Source: JBFEYJ01 sp041563315
GTDB lineage: Bacteria; Pseudomonadota; Gammaproteobacteria; Thiohalomonadales; Thiohalomonadaceae
DNA: 50,813 nucleotides
Assembly (NCBI GenBank): GCA_041563315.1
Contig: JBFFNE010000014.1
Coordinates: forward strand, 1 to 50,813
Direction of reading: 5' to 3'
Part shown: piece after piece, positions 47,849 through 50,813 of the stretch
How positions within the stretch are numbered: the first letter of the stretch is position 1
Layout of the letters: every line of letters begins with the position of its first letter
Position numbers and translations under genes: made by a program
The notes under the pieces: generated by a model
The model's database searches: none
Told to the model about the DNA's origin: nothing
The model's input: the letters and a program-made list of their open reading frames with translations, nothing else

Positions 47849-50813
47849 CTATTGTGCCGTGATGGAGACATAGTCAGAGGCAATCACCTGCCCATAAATG
47901 CTGTAATACACTATTACCTCATCAATTCCAGGTTGACCTCCTGCCGTGTAGGTAAAAGTCACAGTCCCGGTAAGCGGATCAGTTGTCTTGGTTGTTGCAT
48001 CAAGGGTCGGCGCCTGAGTGCCATCATCAGAGGCTTGTACCATAAACACAGCATGCACATCTACCGCGCGGGCCAAGGCCGTACCATCCGGGGCAAGCAG
48101 ACTTGCTGTAATATTGGCGCTGTTTCCTGGCTGCCCTGCAATACCAGTCAATGTCAAACCGGACAAAACGGTATCAGGATTGGCCAGGGCACTCAATGTT
48201 AACCAAGCACCGTTAAAGGGTGATACAGGAGGCAACCAACACCCGTTCACATCGGTTTCCGTTGCTCCGAGCCAGAAGCGCGAAGTGGCACGTGTCTCTG
48301 TACCTTGCACCAGTGTTGTAGCACTCAGGGCGTCGTAAACGAAATCAGCAGAACCCTTCGGATAGAGGAGCTCAAATTGTGCAACCCCGCTTTCATCGGT
48401 GGTCACAGTAGGTGGAACCGAGCCCCCACTGGAATTTGCAGGTGTTAAATAGCCATCGCCGCTGACATCGTCACCTGGACTATTGCTTAAATCCAGATCC
48501 CTCTCAATGTCTTCATTGGGTAATATCGCCACAATCGTCACATTTGCGCAGTTACGATACCCCAGAGCATATTGCTCCGGCCAGAGATTAAGCGTCACCA
48601 CAGCATTGGGCACCCCACTACCATTCGAATCCGCCACCAGCAGGGTCATTGGTAATTTGTACATGGTGTCAGAATACGAGCTGATTAGCTTGGTACTTGG
48701 GCTCAGCTGGATTGAGCTTGCTGTACCGTTGACGATCATATCCACAAAGTCCGATTTAGCGGGTAAACCGGTTTTCGTTGCATCCAGTGAGGCCGTCACT
48801 CTCACGCCTCCCGAGCCGGAACTTGCACTGCCCGAGTAGAAGGTCGCCGTAGCCTTACCCGAGGCGTCGGTGTACACCACGCCCGGTTCCACATACTCGC
48901 CGCTGCCCGTGGTATTGCTCATTTGCAAGGTCACCATGGCATTAGCGATGCCCGTGCCGGCACCGTTTGTGACAGAAATATCAAGAAGCGAGCTGTTTTT
49001 CGTAGTGCCAACACTTGGCGCCACGGTGGTGGGTGAGGCCTGCAGCCCCACGTTGCTGAGGCTATCCACGACTTCATCAACGAAGATCAGCTGGATTTCA
49101 TCGTACATTGAAGAATTAGCCGCATCACTGCCACGAATGGTTGCATTGCCGATCTCGGCGGACGTAATGTTTTCGACAACCGCCGCGGCAATACCGGGTG
49201 TGGGATTAGCCACCGTAAGGACCCCCGTTCCACTGCTGTCCCACGTGCCCAACGTCGAAATCAGTGTTACCGACGCGACGGTTGCCGGGACCTCCACGGT
49301 CACGGGTTGTGGCTGCCCGATAGCCGCTGTACTGCCACTCACCGGCGCGGAGATCCTCAGGCTTTCTGTCAAACCGCTGACTGTAAAGCTGCGGCTCTTC
49401 TGTACACCACCGGTGTCAGCGGTGACGTTCACATCACCCGCACTCAGACCGGTCAACGTTGCCTTGAACTGGCCATTGACGTCAGTCTTCCCGCTAGGGG
49501 GGGTGAAAGAGTAGGTCGCTGTCGCAACAGCCGTTAGTGTGATCGGAACACCGTAGATTCCGACAGCTGCGGAGTCGGTCACGGTAACCGTCAATTCCGA
49601 AGTATTGGCAGCAGGATCATCCCAAATCAATACATTGCGGGTCGCGTCGATGACAACCGTCGAGCCGATAACCTCCACCGGGATGGTCAAAGAGGTGATG
49701 ACATTGGGCGAGCTGGCCGTAACGAGGATAACCGTACTGCTTATGTCGGTGCCCGCCTTGAGTGTTACGACGGCCTCACCATTCGCATCAGTTACAAGTG
49801 ACCCTGCGGATAGTAATCCACCGTCTGCCGAGAAGTTAATCGTCGTGTTGGGCGCGACCACATTCGCGCTGTTGAGTGCGGTGACGGTAATGGTGGCCCC
49901 GGAGAAATTGTCCGAGGGGATGGTGGTGGTGTCGGTCCGGATGGTCAGTTTGGTCGCTACCGGCTCGGCACTGACCGAAATGTTGACGTCGTCCGCGGTG
50001 GCTACCGTGCTGACATCCGCGGTGGTATCTGCCGCCGTTCCGATAGTCACCCGGGCGGTATCCGTTCCGGCACTGGCGCCGGCAATGTAACCCATCGTCG
50101 CCATACCGTTGAGATCGGTTATGGCCGAGCCAGTGCCGTTCTCCAGCGCGCCACCGCCGGCAAAGATGCTGAAGGTCACATCGGCATACGGCACAAGGTT
50201 GCCATTGGCATCGCGCACCGTGGCTGTGAGGGTGCTGGTGTTTGATGTTTCCACCGTAGTCGGGCTGACGCTGAGCGAGACTACTGTCGGTGCTTCGGGG
50301 AGGTAGGTGATGGGTTTGGTGGCACTCTTGCCCCCCACGCTGGCACTAATGATGCCGCTGCCTACTAGCAGCGGTGCGGTCAGCGTCACCTTCGCCACAC
50401 CGCTGTCCGTCGTTGCCGTCAGGCTCGTAACGTCAATGATGGTAGAACCAGCAACGAGGCTGCTCAGCTTGCCGGTGCCGCTCAACTCGAAAAACACTAT
50501 GGTGCCGTTGGCCACTAGGTTTCCGTTGGTGTCCTTGACCGTTGCCTCAATGGTTTCGATGCTTGCGGTGGTTGTGCTGCTGACCACCAGTTTGTCTGAC
50601 AATGATGCTGTCGCCAGAGTCACACTCTGGATATCCGCAGTACTGGCGCTGACCGAAATATCGACATCGGCCACATCGTCTGTAGCGCTGGTATTACCAT
50701 CAGCCACTGTGCTGGCCGTCGTTCCGATGGTCACCCGCACCGTATCGGGGATGGTCGTGGTTGGGGTGGCACCCGAGAGGTAGCTCATCGTCGCCACACC
50801 GTTGGCATTGGTC
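47849..50813 (-). CDS. Large Ig-like (Big_1/invasin-type) repeat protein, partial
   Basis: A C-terminal 987 or so residues of a secreted or surface protein; the 5' end lies beyond the right edge of the window. It is built of about 90-110-residue bacterial Ig-like modules of the Big_1 type. Recurring phrases are 'TVRDANGNLVPYADVTF', 'TDLNGMATMGYI' and 'TDASGKATATFYSG'. The composition is Ser/Thr/Val/Ala-rich with almost no Lys or Cys. The last 300 residues differ and contain the only two cysteines (RNCANV and NGCWLPP), which may pair. No sortase signal, autotransporter barrel or membrane anchor is seen at the C-terminus. Its function (adhesin or envelope protein) is inferred from fold only. 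Confidence 0.85.
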   Translation of the reverse strand, partial: TNANGVATMSYLSGATPTTTIPDTVRVTIGTTASTVADGNTSATDDVADVDISVSASTADIQSVTLATASLSDKLVVSSTTTASIETIEATVKDTNGNLVANGTIVFFELSGTGKLSSLVAGSTIIDVTSLTATTDSGVAKVTLTAPLLVGSGIISASVGGKSATKPITYLPEAPTVVSLSVSPTTVETSNTSTLTATVRDANGNLVPYADVTFSIFAGGGALENGTGSAITDLNGMATMGYIAGASAGTDTARVTIGTAADTTADVSTVATADDVNISVSAEPVATKLTIRTDTTTIPSDNFSGATITVTALNSANVVAPNTTINFSADGGLLSAGSLVTDANGEAVVTLKAGTDISSTVILVTASSPNVITSLTIPVEVIGSTVVIDATRNVLIWDDPAANTSELTVTVTDSAAVGIYGVPITLTAVATATYSFTPPSGKTDVNGQFKATLTGLSAGDVNVTADTGGVQKSRSFTVSGLTESLRISAPVSGSTAAIGQPQPVTVEVPATVASVTLISTLGTWDSSGTGVLTVANPTPGIAAAVVENITSAEIGNATIRGSDAANSSMYDEIQLIFVDEVVDSLSNVGLQASPTTVAPSVGTTKNSSLLDISVTNGAGTGIANAMVTLQMSNTTGSGEYVEPGVVYTDASGKATATFYSGSASSGSGGVRVTASLDATKTGLPAKSDFVDMIVNGTASSIQLSPSTKLISSYSDTMYKLPMTLLVADSNGSGVPNAVVTLNLWPEQYALGYRNCANVTIVAILPNEDIERDLDLSNSPGDDVSGDGYLTPANSSGGSVPPTVTTDESGVAQFELLYPKGSADFVYDALSATTLVQGTETRATSRFWLGATETDVNGCWLPPVSPFNGAWLTLSALANPDTVLSGLTLTGIAGQPGNSANITASLLAPDGTALARAVDVHAVFMVQASDDGTQAPTLDATTKTTDPLTGTVTFTYTAGGQPGIDEVIVYYSIYGQVIASDYVSITAQ

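Overview
The window is about 50.8 kb of a moderately GC-rich, gene-dense gammaproteobacterial chromosome. No tRNA, rRNA, prophage, intact IS or CRISPR array is visible. Blocks of gene order match the Pseudomonas/Chromatiales type: polA-engB-cytochrome c4-dsbA-endonuclease; DUF2782-thrB; rpoH-ftsX-ftsE-ftsY-M16-M16-rsmD-coaD-fdx-ggt; and hemE-gltD-gltB-SPOR-dgt-aroB-aroK. The blocks are arranged differently from Pseudomonas and carry lineage-specific insertions. System II cytochrome c maturation genes (ResB/CcsA) next to cytochromes c4 and c5 fit a respiratory, possibly sulfur-oxidising (Chromatiales-like) gammaproteobacterium. That assignment is inference.

Layout. 0-9.6 kb: a CDF metal exporter, an EEP-family hydrolase, a ThDP enzyme of the acetolactate synthase type, DsbA, a lone cNMP-type domain protein, then CcsA, ResB, cytochrome c4 and cytochrome c5. 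DsbA, ResB and CcsA supply thiol redox and haem attachment for the periplasmic cytochromes. 9.8-14 kb: engB and polA converge on a 514-bp gap that corresponds to the spot 42 (E. coli) / ErsA (Pseudomonas) sRNA locus. It holds two tandem, related sRNA candidates on the polA strand. Each has a sigmaE-like promoter, a 5' hairpin, CU-rich loops and a terminator. A third, unrelated sRNA candidate lies upstream of polA on the other strand. 14-16.2 kb: LOG family protein, DUF2782 protein and thrB. 16.2-16.84 kb: an AT-rich gap with three consensus DnaA boxes. 16.8-22.5 kb: TRAP permease subunits without a binding protein, rdgC, a macro-like protein, YqcC, MarC and an SDR.

22.5-34.3 kb: a non-coding repeat-like stretch, rpoH with a clear sigma70 promoter, ftsX/ftsE/ftsY, a peptidase M16 pair with rsmD, a heptamer tandem repeat, coaD, ferredoxin, gamma-glutamyltransferase and a DHH protein. 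34.4-36.3 kb: a CarS-like membrane protein, a membrane diguanylate cyclase and a mini-ORF with a perfect Shine-Dalgarno sequence. 36.3-47.8 kb: hemE, gltD and gltB separated by GCAAAG-type palindromic repeats, then a double-SPOR protein, a stand-alone WGR domain protein, dgt, aroB and aroK. The right edge is a large secreted Ig-like (Big_1) repeat protein that runs out of the window.

The most notable finding is the pair of tandem sigmaE-type sRNA candidates between polA and engB. Next come the structured transcript at 13.84-14.0 kb and the DnaA-box cluster at 16.4-16.6 kb. Start sites were moved from the longest reading frame wherever a Shine-Dalgarno sequence or family length decided it. All functional calls rest on recognised motifs and synteny read by eye; no database search was run.
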